Assembly (NCBI GenBank): GCA_009746045.1
Contig: RPFO01000231.1
Span: 167,501-231,500, forward strand
Direction of reading: 5' to 3'
Source: Mesostigma viride
Taxonomy: Eukaryota > Streptophyta > Mesostigmatophyceae > Mesostigmatales > Mesostigmataceae
Length of the DNA stretch: 64,000 nucleotides
The notes under the pieces are model-generated. The model was not told the origin of the DNA and did not search any database. It was given only the letters and a program-made list of their open reading frames with translations. Positions 55,601 to 64,000 of this stretch are shown here, in pieces; the first letter of the stretch is position 1, and every line of letters starts with the position of its first letter. The position numbers and the translations under genes are program-made.

Positions 55601-58600
55601 AAGAAACAAAGAATGAAATCCAAAAACTACATGTATGGGTTTATAGTAGCAACATTGGCACTTGCAGCACTGTTGCCGGGGGAAAATAGGTGCGGGAAAG
55701 AGGTTGTTAGAGCCAGTCTAGAAAGTCGTCTGCAATCCTGTCCCCCCCCCCACCCATTTCACCTGAAGCGCCACAGAGCTCTTCACGACAAAAAGGAGAG
55801 CAGTCTATCAAACCCTTTCACAAGAATGGCATGATGTAAGCCAGAACCTAACCATTGTCACATATGATGGAAGCCAATTAGCTTCAGAATAGGATGAATA
55901 GAGTGCATAAAGGACGATCCTTCACCTGGATATTCCCATCTCCACTCTTTCCCTCCTTTGACAGCTCTTCCGCCTTCAGTTCCAGAGCCTCCTTCAGGAC
56001 GGACACCTGGCAACAGAAACGTGGCCGTTTCCAGATGAGGTGGGCAACCATGTGACTGACTGTTTCAAATGTAAAAAGAAATTTAAAGAAAATAATAACA
56101 ACCCAAACGTGCGATTCATGAACAACACGTTGAAATCGATGGATGGGGCGAGAGAAATGGGGAGAACAGCATGTCCTGCTACAAGCCCGCAACATCAGGG
56201 GAGTATTGTCAGGACAGCGGAAGAGTTCCTTCAATCAACTGGCTGGCTGGCTGGCAAATGTGTCGATTCAGTAAACGTTCCATGGGTGGCTTAGACTAAG
56301 GTCCATTGGGGTGCCTTTCTACCATGAGAAACTAAATGAGAAAGTGCAGGCTTTATAGTGGATGTTCTCGTCTCCTGGGACAGGATCTGGGATGAAAAAA
56401 AAAAGCCATTGCACGCCATTGGAATCCGTCCCGTCCCCTCCGGTTCCTTCCCGGCCCACTTCCCTGTCCCCTGCGCCAGAAAACTACGTCGGTACCTCTT
56501 TCAAGCTTGGTCCTATTGATGAAGCCTTCCCATCCCCGACCTTTCCCATCCCGGTCCCAGCCAAGTAGGACGGTCAACACGAGCTAGCCCCATTCATCAT
56601 GGCAAGCATGCAGGGCCGTCTGACGAGCACTAATTATGGCCGCATCAATAGGATCCATGCCATCGCAGTATGTCGCAAGCAGATCAAGGGTGCAGCAGAA
56701 AAAAGGGTGCTGACAAAACTTTCGAGTAGTTATTCTTTTCGCATTGACAGCCCCACCTCTTGCGTGAGCCCACTACACCCTGATTATATGTATGGAGAAA
56801 GTGCAGCGCAACATGGTGGAGGGAGGGTGCAGCAGACCCACCTCTTGCGTGAGAGCCTTGGCCGCATCTTCGGCCACGCGGAGCATGAGCTTGTGCTCGC
56901 TGTTGCTCTCCTGTTATCATAGGGGGCAGGGACACGTGCCAATAGTAGTACCGATGAGACAACCCATATATCAATCCACTCATGCTCAGTATCGCTCTCC
57001 TGTTATCATAGGGGGCAGGGACACGTGCCAATAGTAGTACCGATGAGACAACCCATATATCAATCCACTCATGCTCAGTATCGCTCTCCTGTTATCATAG
57101 GGGGCAGGGACACGTGCCAATAGTAGTACCAATGAGACAACCCTTATATCAATCCGCTCAAGCTCAGTATCGCTCTCCTGTTAGAGAAAAGGCAAAAACA
57201 AGCAATAGCCATAAACTACTCTCAAATTGTGAAGTTGTCGAGTATATATATATATATGTTTTATATATCTATATCGGTATCGCTCTCCTGTTAGCCTAAT
57301 AGAAAGGACAAGGAGTAGCCATAAGACACTCTCAAAGTGTGAATTTGTCGAGTATATCCATTTCAGTGTTATAAAACCATTTCTGTTTTATATATCCATT
57401 ATACATCCATTTCTGTGTTATAGACCCAGTGCTGCGTTCTATCCATGAGCTTGTGTGCTCGCTCTTGCTCTCCTGTTGGGATGCAGGGCAGCTGCAAGTA
57501 GCGATACACATATACGTATATCATGTGCCACACTGCGCAGAATGTGGTATTGCCTAGCTCGTCAGCTTGTGCTCGTCACTGTCATCTGGGGCAGGGGTGG
57601 GTAGCGACAGCACGGTGGAGATGGCACCTGCGCCGATTTCTTGTGCTAAAAAACCCCTACATCCAGCTTGTGCTTGTACTTAACATTTAACAAGCTCCAG
57701 CACGGACTTGACCTGAATAAAAGCTTTTTTGTTTGTTTAAGTACACCTGCTTAACTGAGCGTCTCCTATCCGCATGTGGGCAGCAACGTGGGTCGTGGGG
57801 CGATGCCTGGACGATTGTCTTCGACGCCACGATACGTCCACGATGCCGAGGACGGGCTCCGCACCAGACGATTACACAACCTATGAATTCTACATACTAC
57901 AAGTAACATTTATGTTACAAATACTTCAAGTACTGCTGTACATATACAATTACTTCAAGTACTGCTATATACATACAAATAACATCAAGTACTGTTATAT
58001 ATATACAAATACTTCAAGTACCATTTATGATACAAATACTGCTATATTTTATATCACCGATCAGCTTCACAGCATGACCGCGCGGACTTGTCAACACGTG
58101 CCAGCCATTGCCCGCGCCAGATTGACAACAAAAGACCAAATGCCAAAATACAATAGCCACCCTGGCGAGATGCTCCCGTGTGAAGCCCATCTCATCCCAG
58201 ATACTACGAGGCTAGGTCTCCCGGGGGGCAGGGGCATTCAAATAGATAAACTACTTACTGTATCATTCCGGCACAACTACAGTAGTGCTTCTTGTTTTTG
58301 GTCCCCTTTGAGCCCGTCCACGAGTCCTATAGAAAATGAGCGAAGCTCAACAATGCCGGTAGTACTACAGTAGTGCTTCTTGTTTTTGGTCCCCTTTGAG
58401 CCCGTCCACGCGTCCTATACAAAATGAGCGAAGCTCAACAATGCCGGTAGTACTACAGTAGTGTTTCTTGTTTTTGGTCCCCTTTGAGCCCGTCCACGCG
58501 TCCTATATAAAATGAGCGAAGCTCAACAATTCCGGTAGTACTGCAGTAGTGTTTTTAAATTATTTTCAAAAAATGGATCAGTAGCATTATGGTTCCTGTG

Positions 58601-61600
58601 TAGCTCGCTTTACAGAGGTACACCGTTCTTAAAAAAGCGAAAAAAAATAAAAACATTATATACAAGGAACGCCTAGCCCAGGGTGGGGGGAGGATGGGTG
58701 GGAGGGGAGAAGGGGGGGGGCCAATCCATTGTTAACTTCAACACCTTCATGCCCACGACACAAGTTTGCATGCAAGGCTGTGGGCACCCAAGTACACTAC
58801 AACTCGCCATACTGGCATGGTCTATGTAACGCATCACACCACCTTTAACCAGGCAACCGTTGCATGTGGCTAGCTCCACACGGCTCGCAACGTCACACAC
58901 ACGCTCTCACCTTGAGGCTGGCGACCTTTGCGTTGAGGGCCACGATCTTCTCGTGCGCTTGCGAGGCTGCAAGGAGTTCCGAGTTTGAGGACATTGTCTC
59001 CCCAACCACCCCCCAAAGTCATCACAGGGTCCACAATCACCACCATAGCAACTACAGTGTGCCCAGCAGACATGCGCGGCCACTGTAAGATCTCGGGTGG
59101 ACACCCCACGTCTAGCTTCGCTCGGGGCCAGGGCCACGTGAACCGCTCTAGAGCAGGAAGCTGCCTTGAGAAGCCAGCAGTGGGGACGCTCCCCGATGGG
59201 CCGCTAGAGAACTAGCCATGGGCAGTTCCGACACGCTACGCGAGCTTCCTTGAGAACTAGCATGCCGAAAAAGCCTGGGATGACAGGCTCGCAGCTGACG
59301 ATTTCTGGTCTCTCCGGGCAGCACTTTGGTGAGGCATCCAAGAGGCTAATGTGATTGCGATGGCTTTGCCCAAGTGCGAGCACAGAAGAAGGATCCTTCG
59401 GGTAAACAGCGGGAGACGGAATGAGCTGAGACGAGATTCATGCAGGTAGCCAATGGTGAGCAAGAAAAAAAAGACATCACAATCGCTGTGAGCAAACCAA
59501 CACTCCAGCTGACCCTCGCGAAATTTTTAACAAAAAATAAAAAACGGAAAGGACGGAGAACAGAAATGAAGAAAAAAAGAAAGACAAAAGAGCCAAGGAA
59601 GATAGAAAGGAGGAGGGAAAAGATGTGGGAGGGAGGGAGGGAGGGAGGGAGGGAGGGAGGGAGGGAGGGAGGGAGGGAGGGAGGGAGGGAGGGAGGGAGG
59701 GAGGGAGGGAGGGAGGGAGGGAGGGAGGGAGGGAGGGAGGGAGGGAGGAGGGAGGGAGGGAGGGAGGGAGGGAGGGAGGGAGGGAGGGAGGGAGGGAGGG
59801 AGGGAGGGAGGGAGGGAGGGAGGGAGGGAGGGAGGGAGGGAGGGAGGGAGGGAGGGAGGGAGGGAGGGAGGGAGGGAGGGAGGGAAGTGGGTCAAAATAG
59901 CATAAATTTTCAGTATTTTGACAAGTGGCTTTACCTGGTGCTTGGACTACCACCTTGGCCTCCAGCTTCCGAATGTAGTACTGCAGCCACATGCAGACGG
60001 GACAGGAAAAATGAAACGCACCAAGTGTGGCTTGGAAGAGTTTCAAAAAGTGGGGAAAAAGTTGCAATATGTGGTATGAAGTTTTGTCTCCAAAAGGTGT
60101 GAGCGGGATTTGCACGACTGCTGCGTTAAAAACCCCAGGAACCCCAAGCAACAGCTTGAGCCTGGAAGCACAGGCTTGAGAACTCCACAAAGCGCTCAAC
60201 CAGCCATGGAGGGACCGCACCTCCTATGCTCAAGCCAGAGCTGTGAAAGCCCGCTGTCATCGAGATGCGATCAATCATCTATAACTATATATAATCTATA
60301 AATATATATCTATATTTATGCGATCTATAACCGAATTACTGCTCACAGTTTTCCTCCCTTTCACACAACTATAGACTTACACTCGCATCCTCACTCTTAG
60401 CCATAAACGTTAGTCTTCCTCTCACTTCTCTTACCAACATAGGGTACTGGAAGTAGAGTGCATTTGCCACTCCGCAGCCGTCAGGTGGTGGTTACCGTGC
60501 ACTTGTTCCTTCCTCACGGTAACCCACACTCTAAATCCACTGGCTCTGTGCGATAGACTGTTACATGCCGCTACGATTATTCCTATCACTCGAATCCTAC
60601 CCTCAATATTCATCCCCAATCTAAGCATGTCATAATCGTGATAGCCCTCACCTCCATTTCCTTGAGAATTGCTTCGAGACGGTTCGCACCTTAACATGTT
60701 CCGTAAGCGATTGTATCACGCGAGGCTGCCATTATATTGTTGTAATACTAGCGCCACTCACGTCCTTGTCCTTGACCATGATCTCCAACCGGTCGCGCTC
60801 CTCCATCATGCGTTCGTACTGTGACGAACGACAGCACGGTGGACCACCGGTTGAAGCCAGAGGAAGCAGAAAAGAAACAAGCATGAGTGCGATGCAACCA
60901 TAGGTGGCTACATGGAGCAAAGGCACATGTGACCGCCAACTTTCACTGAAAGGTTTAGACCGGACTCTCCTGGGAGTTTATCTCGCTTTCAGACTTAGCG
61001 AAAAACTCAGTTCCCTCGCGGGCACCGAGGAAACAACGGATCACGGCATGGATTACTTTGGCTTCATTAAGGGGTGAGTGAGGTAAAAAGGGGTTCCAAC
61101 TAACCCATGGACTGGCTCGTTACTAGCACCAAGACAGAGTCCTGGAGTATCTGACAGCTTATTCAGGAGCGGAGCTCAACTTTGTTTTTTAGTGTGAAGT
61201 CCAACGCTTTGAGAAATAGCTGCCTTGCGATGGTATAGCCGACAGCAAGACACAAAATGAAAATATTGTACTACTACTACTACTAATGTATTAAATATAT
61301 TAACTCTCCCAGATTAAAGGAGAGAGCAATACACAAACGCGAAGATTTTACAACCGGCCACCAAACGAGAGCAAGAATGCAAGATATAACTGCCAAGACT
61401 TAACAACAGGCCAATAAAGAGGAATATGGTACAAAGAATGCTGGCAATCCTGTCTCTGACTATCATTTGGCGACGTCAGGGTCACCCTCATGGCAGACTG
61501 TAGCAAGCACACGCAGGACCTGGTCATCTACAATGTCATCTGCCTTGTCATCTGCCTCGTCATCTACCTTGTCATCAGGCATGTCACCTGCCATGTCATC

Positions 61601-63166
61601 TAGGGTTACCAACGCAAAACACTCCGTTAGCATGCGCCCCACATCCTCACGGCCCACGGCGTCTGCTACCCTAGACGCGCACCAAACCACGCCACATGCA
61701 GGCCACATGCTCACACACTCCATCCCGACGTAAAATACATCCAGCACGAAGTGGCTTCAACAGAGACGTCTATCTAGAGCAGCTACATCACGCACTCCAT
61801 CCTCACTTGCAAGGTATCCAGCAGGAAGCTACAACAGAGACGACAGAGACAGAGAAGCTACAGCAGTAAAGATGTGTTACGCACCCCATCCCGGAGGAAA
61901 TCCGCCTCCCTTATCTTCGCGTCGTACGCGGTGCGTATCCGGCGGAGCTCCCTCGTGCTCTCCTCGACCTGTGGCCAGGGTCCCATGGAGGCCAGGCCAG
62001 GCACGAGAGCATGGGAGGGGCAGTGGCGGACAGAGACGGACGTTTACGCAAAGCCAAGCTGGCAGTGACGAGAGACGGTCAGGGACCTTCTGAAGACTGT
62101 CAGGGGAGAAAGAGTTTGAACCAGTATGGTTTGACGAGTCAAGGGTCCTCCAGGGAAAAAAGCGTGCTTCGATAGTGTACCATTCTTGCGACGCAAAGCC
62201 TTAATGCTTTCATATAGTTGCTTGTTCATAGTAGCGGCATGGAAGGGGCAAGACGAGGGAAGGTAACCCTTGCTGGAGCCATTTGCCGGAACGAAAATAA
62301 CCCTAAACTTTGCTGGAATAATATCTAGAACAACCCTTGCTGGAACAGTAAGTTACAGATCCAGCCAATCGTTGCAAAGCCAAGGGTCACACGGGCATCG
62401 CACCCATGCGCGTATCTTTTTGGTGATAGAAATCTGGCATCTGCATGCGGCACTGGCCCAAGATTCAAGAGCTAAGAGGCAACCGACTTAGAAGGCAACG
62501 AAACATGCTGTTGAGGTAGTGGTATCATGCACATTTCTGAGGACCAAAGTCAAGCTGTAAATACACAAATAGAAATGGCGGACCATTCGTATGCTGTGGC
62601 ACTTACCTTGTTGCAGCTTCGGGCGAGTTCAGCGTCCAGTATCTGGATGTCCTTGCGAAGCGCCGCGCGTTCCTTGCGAAAGGCTGCGTCCGCGCTGACC
62701 ATGTGAAGCTGCATGGTGCCCACCTGGTTGGTGCCATTCTGCTCGAATGCTCGAGGTGAGGCTACCGGGGTCCTGCCAACCCTCGGGGTGCCTGGGGTGC
62801 TGAACCCGGCAATCGGGGACGGCACTGCCAGCGCCTTCATGTCACCGGTAAACTTGGTTCTCTGAATTGAAGGAAGAATCAACACACGAGGGACGTTCCC
62901 GACCTGAGACCAATGCTCCATCCACGGAATTCTGGCCTAATATTAAGGCAGACTTGGCAGGCATACACCTAGCGAGTCAAGTCAGCAAAACAATGCTGCA
63001 GCTGCCGCTTTGCAAAGGCAAGGCAACCGCAAAATTCGATGCCGTGAGGAGCATGCGTGACGAGGGCAGCCTGAGAACCTTATCGGCAGCAATGAGATGC
63101 CAACTTTCTTACCTCGAAAAAAGGCGAATGGCAACCAGCATTGCGGGGAGAAGACATGGAGTCCAT
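41383..63166 (-). CDS. Long coiled-coil protein, at least 20 exons, family unknown
   Basis: ATG at 63,166 (MDSMSSPRNAGCHSPFFE). Exons, minus strand: 63,166-63,113; 62,861-62,607; 61,968-61,885; 60,818-60,762; about 60,689-60,652 (boundary unresolved); 59,980-59,935; 58,966-58,911; 56,910-56,842; 56,006-55,926; 55,178-55,077; 54,384-54,301; 52,767-52,690; 51,633-51,548; 49,645-49,585; 48,970-48,824; 48,208-48,107; 46,864-46,676; 46,058-45,960; 45,308-45,204; 44,318-44,241; terminal 42,183-41,383. All use GT-AG; most are phase 0 and join in frame. The product is about 890 residues: a Ser/Pro-rich head (PSPIAGFSTPGTPRVGRTPV), some 520 residues of heptad-rich coiled coil (for example LQEGLTQLEAKWQLEALQAR), then a disordered Gln/Pro/Ser tail of about 250. 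No motor, zinc-finger or other catalytic domain is visible. A cytoskeletal, centrosomal or nuclear-scaffold role is a guess from shape only. Confidence 0.8.
42540..42705. repeat. Trinucleotide-type (ATT/ACT)n tract
   Basis: Mixed TTATTA, CTACTA and CGACGA triplets in the last intron of the coiled-coil gene. Confidence 0.9.
42722..43637. repeat. 54-bp tandem repeat, about 17 copies
   Basis: Unit GATTAGATAGACGGCCAAGA + CGGACTAGACATGATATGAA + AGGATAGACAGAGA. Copies vary mainly at ATGATA(T/C)GAA, and one copy near 43,280 carries a short internal deletion. The minus strand is open throughout as an 18-residue period. It is not bounded by splice sites, so I treat it as intronic satellite. Confidence 0.97.
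44930..45172. repeat. 82-bp tandem repeat, three copies
   Basis: Unit contains ACATGACCATCACGTTATAT and CATGCAGCGTTCTTGTTGCA. It directly follows (minus strand) the donor of the 45,204-45,308 exon. Confidence 0.95.
45314..45470 (-). repeat. (CCCA)n adjoining a 3' splice site
   Basis: On the coding strand a long CCCA run ends in CCAACACAG, the acceptor of the exon 45,308-45,204. Confidence 0.97.
45573..45825. repeat. 24-bp repeat containing TACCCTAAAC
   Basis: About 10 copies of AGGCAACAGATCATTACCCTAAA(C/T). Each unit contains one telomere-like CCCTAAA. Confidence 0.95.
46466..46618 (-). repeat. (CCCTCG)n microsatellite
   Basis: About 25 copies of a 6-bp unit (GGCGAG on the plus strand) starting some 57 bases after the donor of exon 46,864-46,676. 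Confidence 0.97.
46865..47320 (-). repeat. Copies of an acceptor junction upstream of its exon
   Basis: The true junction is, in plus sense, TTGATCTGGCGCACGCAAGG at 46,860. Copies lie at 46,975 (GCATCTGGCGCATGCAACGC), 47,148 (GGATCTGGCGCACGCAACAC) and 47,297 (GATCTAGCGGACG). Each is followed by a GCACGCATG...CTCACA-like segment. Confidence 0.8.
47500..47612. repeat. 24-bp repeat, about five copies
   Basis: Unit ACTAATATGATAGCGATGTA + GTAT, in an intron of the coiled-coil gene. Confidence 0.9.
47780..47935 (-). repeat. Decayed copies of exon 48,208-48,107 end
   Basis: The minus strand reads SSLHAEIEALTQ here, against NLQAEIDALTE in the true exon. A second partial copy (CTTACCTCGGCACGTGCATCGATTCCGCGTGC, in two blocks) carries a donor-like GTAAG. 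Half of the dispersed repeat lies at 47,897-47,935. Confidence 0.65.
48973..49150 (-). repeat. (CCCA)n adjoining a 3' splice site
   Basis: More than 40 CCCA units on the coding strand run straight into CCCACAG, the acceptor of the exon 48,970-48,824. Confidence 0.97.
49905..50420. repeat. 36-43 bp tandem repeat, about 14 copies
   Basis: Core TAGTGCCAATCGATGCACTG + CCCCTTAGCTAATCG, some copies with an extra ACTGTAG. It lies within one intron. Confidence 0.95.
50575..50780. repeat. Degenerate ATCCATATAGT repeat
   Basis: Roughly 12-bp units (GTATCCATATAGTGTCCAT) with variable spacing. Confidence 0.85.
51170..51560 (-). repeat. Copies of the exon 51,633-51,548 donor region
   Basis: The plus-sense true junction is TCTGCATCAATCAC then CTCTTCGACTCCTCGGCGG at 51,534-51,566. 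Earlier copies are near 51,187, 51,262, 51,325 and 51,466, for example GCATCGATCACCTGTTTGAC and CCGCATCGATCACCGTGTCG. Each is followed by a TTGCCACAC(T/C)AG-type spacer. Confidence 0.8.
52850..53340. repeat. GGATGGCAAGGA / GGATCCAGGAGATGAATAG repeats
   Basis: Two related arrays of purine-rich units (22 and about 35 bp) in the intron after (minus strand) exon 54,384-54,301. Confidence 0.9.
54085..54300 (-). repeat. Copies of the exon 54,384-54,301 donor region
   Basis: The true plus-sense junction TTGCATCCCCCACCTTTTTC has copies at about 54,200 (TTCATCCCCCATTTTCTTCT) and 54,110 (TTCATCCACCATGTTCTTCT). Both are followed by CTGCCTCCCGTGGGTATGCA. Confidence 0.75.
54395..54660. repeat. 38-bp tandem repeat, about seven copies
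   Basis: Unit CAGTTCACGTGCAGTGGTGG + CCAGGGGAGGTGGGCGA. Confidence 0.95.
54810..54857 (-). other. Possible extra exon of the coiled-coil gene
   Basis: CTGCAGGAGCTGGCCAATAAG... reads LQELANKPLAISGYKG in phase 0, between an AAG acceptor and a GTGATG donor. Both sites are weak. Confidence 0.3.
54895..55076 (-). repeat. Copies of the exon 55,178-55,077 donor region
   Basis: ATGCTGGGATAGAGGCCTCTACCTGCTGCTT is the true junction (plus sense). Copies near 54,950, 55,005 and, more weakly, 54,895 read ATGCTGGAATTAAGAGGTTT, ATGCTGGGATTAAGGGGTTC and similar, followed by CTGCTTCATGCATGGGTGGT. Confidence 0.75.
56890..57580 (-). repeat. Array of acceptor copies upstream of exon 56,910-56,842
   Basis: The true exon starts, minus sense, GATAACAG then GAGAGCAACAGCGAGCACAAG. 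Three 84-bp units (to about 57,180) each repeat GATAACAG (or CTAACAG) plus GAGAGCGATACTGAGCATGAG. More diverged copies lie at about 57,280, 57,455 and 57,565. Units after the first carry GATACTG in place of CAACAGC. Confidence 0.88.
57692..57712 (-). other. Possible 21-nt microexon of the coiled-coil gene
   Basis: Reads VKSVLEL in phase 0 after a TTTATTCAG acceptor, with a non-standard GTTAAA donor. Leaving it out also keeps the frame. Confidence 0.25.
57890..58050. repeat. TACTTCAAGTACTGCTATAT repeats
   Basis: Five or so degenerate 30-35 bp units rich in TA. Confidence 0.8.
58270..58555. repeat. About 88-bp tandem repeat, three copies
   Basis: Unit contains CTACAGTAGTGCTTCTTGTT, GTCCCCTTTGAGCCCGTCCA and AAATGAGCGAAGCTCAACAA. 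Confidence 0.95.
59627..59885 (-). repeat. (CCCT)n microsatellite, about 64 units
   Basis: On the coding strand a CCCT run starts about 50 bases after the donor of exon 59,980-59,935. One irregular unit near 59,745. Confidence 0.98.
61715..61884 (-). repeat. Copies of the exon 61,968-61,885 donor region
   Basis: True plus-sense junction GTTACGCACCCCATCCCGGA. Copies near 61,715 (CACACACTCCATCCCGACG) and 61,787 (TCACGCACTCCATCCTCAC). Confidence 0.6.
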
Positions 63167-64000
63167 TTCCAATTATGGATAATTGAAGAGTGAATCGTGC
63201 TACGTCAGTTCGGCATATAGCACCAAATTCAACTGCCAACCCATGCTTCCGACAAAAGGCGCGCGTGCGTAAGCGGACCTCAATTTCGCCTGCTAAGAAA
63301 ACTTGCCCGCCCCTTCGCTCAAGCACGCCCAGCGCGTTACTTCGCACAAACGGCCGGAGCTCATCGTCATCCAAACCAAAATTTACAAAACTCGGTCCCT
63401 CCCTACTACAAAGCTTACATGGGCATGGCTGGCGTACATATTCTTTTAGGTAATCCAAATTCCTCCAGCACCTGCGCGTAAATTATTGTGGCCGTTACTC
63501 CCGTTAGCGATCGACGTGTGTGATTGCTTGCAAACGGCACGCGTGTCTCCTACGGCCTACAGTACGGGCTCAAGTCATACTGTAGCAATGTGGGTGGTTC
63601 CGCTTATTACAGTACTGTATCGGGAGGCAAGCTCTACCTCCAAATATATTCGGCATTGGGTTCGGGGCAGCCCCCCGGTCCGAGTATCCGATTCGGCAAG
63701 CCAAACGCTATTCGGCAAGCCAAAACCCTAATCAGGGCAGTTCATAGGTGCGTTAGTATTAGATAGAAAAAGATAGCGTCAAACGATGACGCGTGTGCAG
63801 CTGCCCGTACAAACGAGGACCGCAAGGGCGACACGTGTAGCTCCTGTGCTTTCACGAACAGGCACATTTATTATCCGAGGCATATTTTATGCCGAGTCGG
63901 TCGACATATTCCTCTAAGATTCGTCATGAGTTCTGACAATTGACATCGGCATGGTTATATATCGGCTGCCGTGCCGGCGGTGTATCAAGTGAGCTCTTGC
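63167..64000. other. Upstream of the coiled-coil gene, no gene seen
   Basis: Contains the promoter of the minus-strand gene. No convincing ORF. A small duplication, TTCGGCAAGCCAAA, occurs twice at about 63,694-63,725. Confidence 0.5.

Noticed and set aside
59477-60220. 247-residue ORF of LPPSLPPS repeats
   Set aside because: Translation of (CCCT)n. Only 59,935-59,980 belongs to the coiled-coil gene.
61463-61747. 94-residue minus-strand ORF with DDKADDIVDD
   Set aside because: Short degenerate repeat within an intron. No acceptor or donor with the right phase joins it to the neighbouring exons.

Overview
This window looks like nuclear DNA of a eukaryote, most likely a green-lineage alga. Two genes are split by GT-AG spliceosomal introns. 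One gene encodes a GT14 glycosyltransferase with plant-type motifs. Plant-type telomere repeats (CCCTAAA) sit inside an intron. APE-type LINE retrotransposons and long simple repeats fill most of the rest. The species cannot be fixed from the sequence alone.

Layout. 1-5,000: LINE 3' fragments, a 7-bp satellite and about 2.8 kb with no recognisable gene. 5,088-7,592: an intronless GT14 (core-2/I-branching type) glycosyltransferase with three 35-residue repeats. 7,768-16,951: nested LINE debris. It holds an RT fragment, an ORF1-only element, a plus-strand L1-like ORF1+endonuclease fragment, and three minus-strand pieces of the same LINE family that is nearly complete at 34.5-38.3 kb. 18,146-18,499 (minus): a small protein with a C-terminal membrane segment. 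19,291-32,967 (plus): a 13-exon WD40 gene that I assign to the AAMP/Sqt1 family; all exon phases join and give 425 residues. 33,265-41,060: a second LINE cluster. 41,383-63,166 (minus): a gene of at least 20 exons encoding a coiled-coil protein of about 890 residues that I could not name.

Main observation. Many introns of both split genes contain several decaying copies of their own exon-intron junction (a few to tens of exon bases plus the adjacent splice site) in tandem or near-tandem. I found this at 12 or more junctions, at both donors and acceptors. It suggests these introns have grown by repeated local duplication across splice sites, leaving arrays of decoy sites.

Second observation. 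LINE 3' ends that differ in sequence share one bulged hairpin (loop CAAC or CCAC, a one-base bulge on the 5' arm) followed by an AT-rich tail, with compensatory stem changes. The hairpin occurs both on RT-bearing fragments and on ORF1-only elements. This suggests half-LINE derivatives mobilised by the RT of a related element.

The AAMP-like protein would act as a cytosolic WD40 scaffold or ribosomal-protein chaperone, the GT14 enzyme in the Golgi. There is no sign that the genes form a pathway together. Exon calls come from reading frames, splice consensus and phase, and need transcript evidence.
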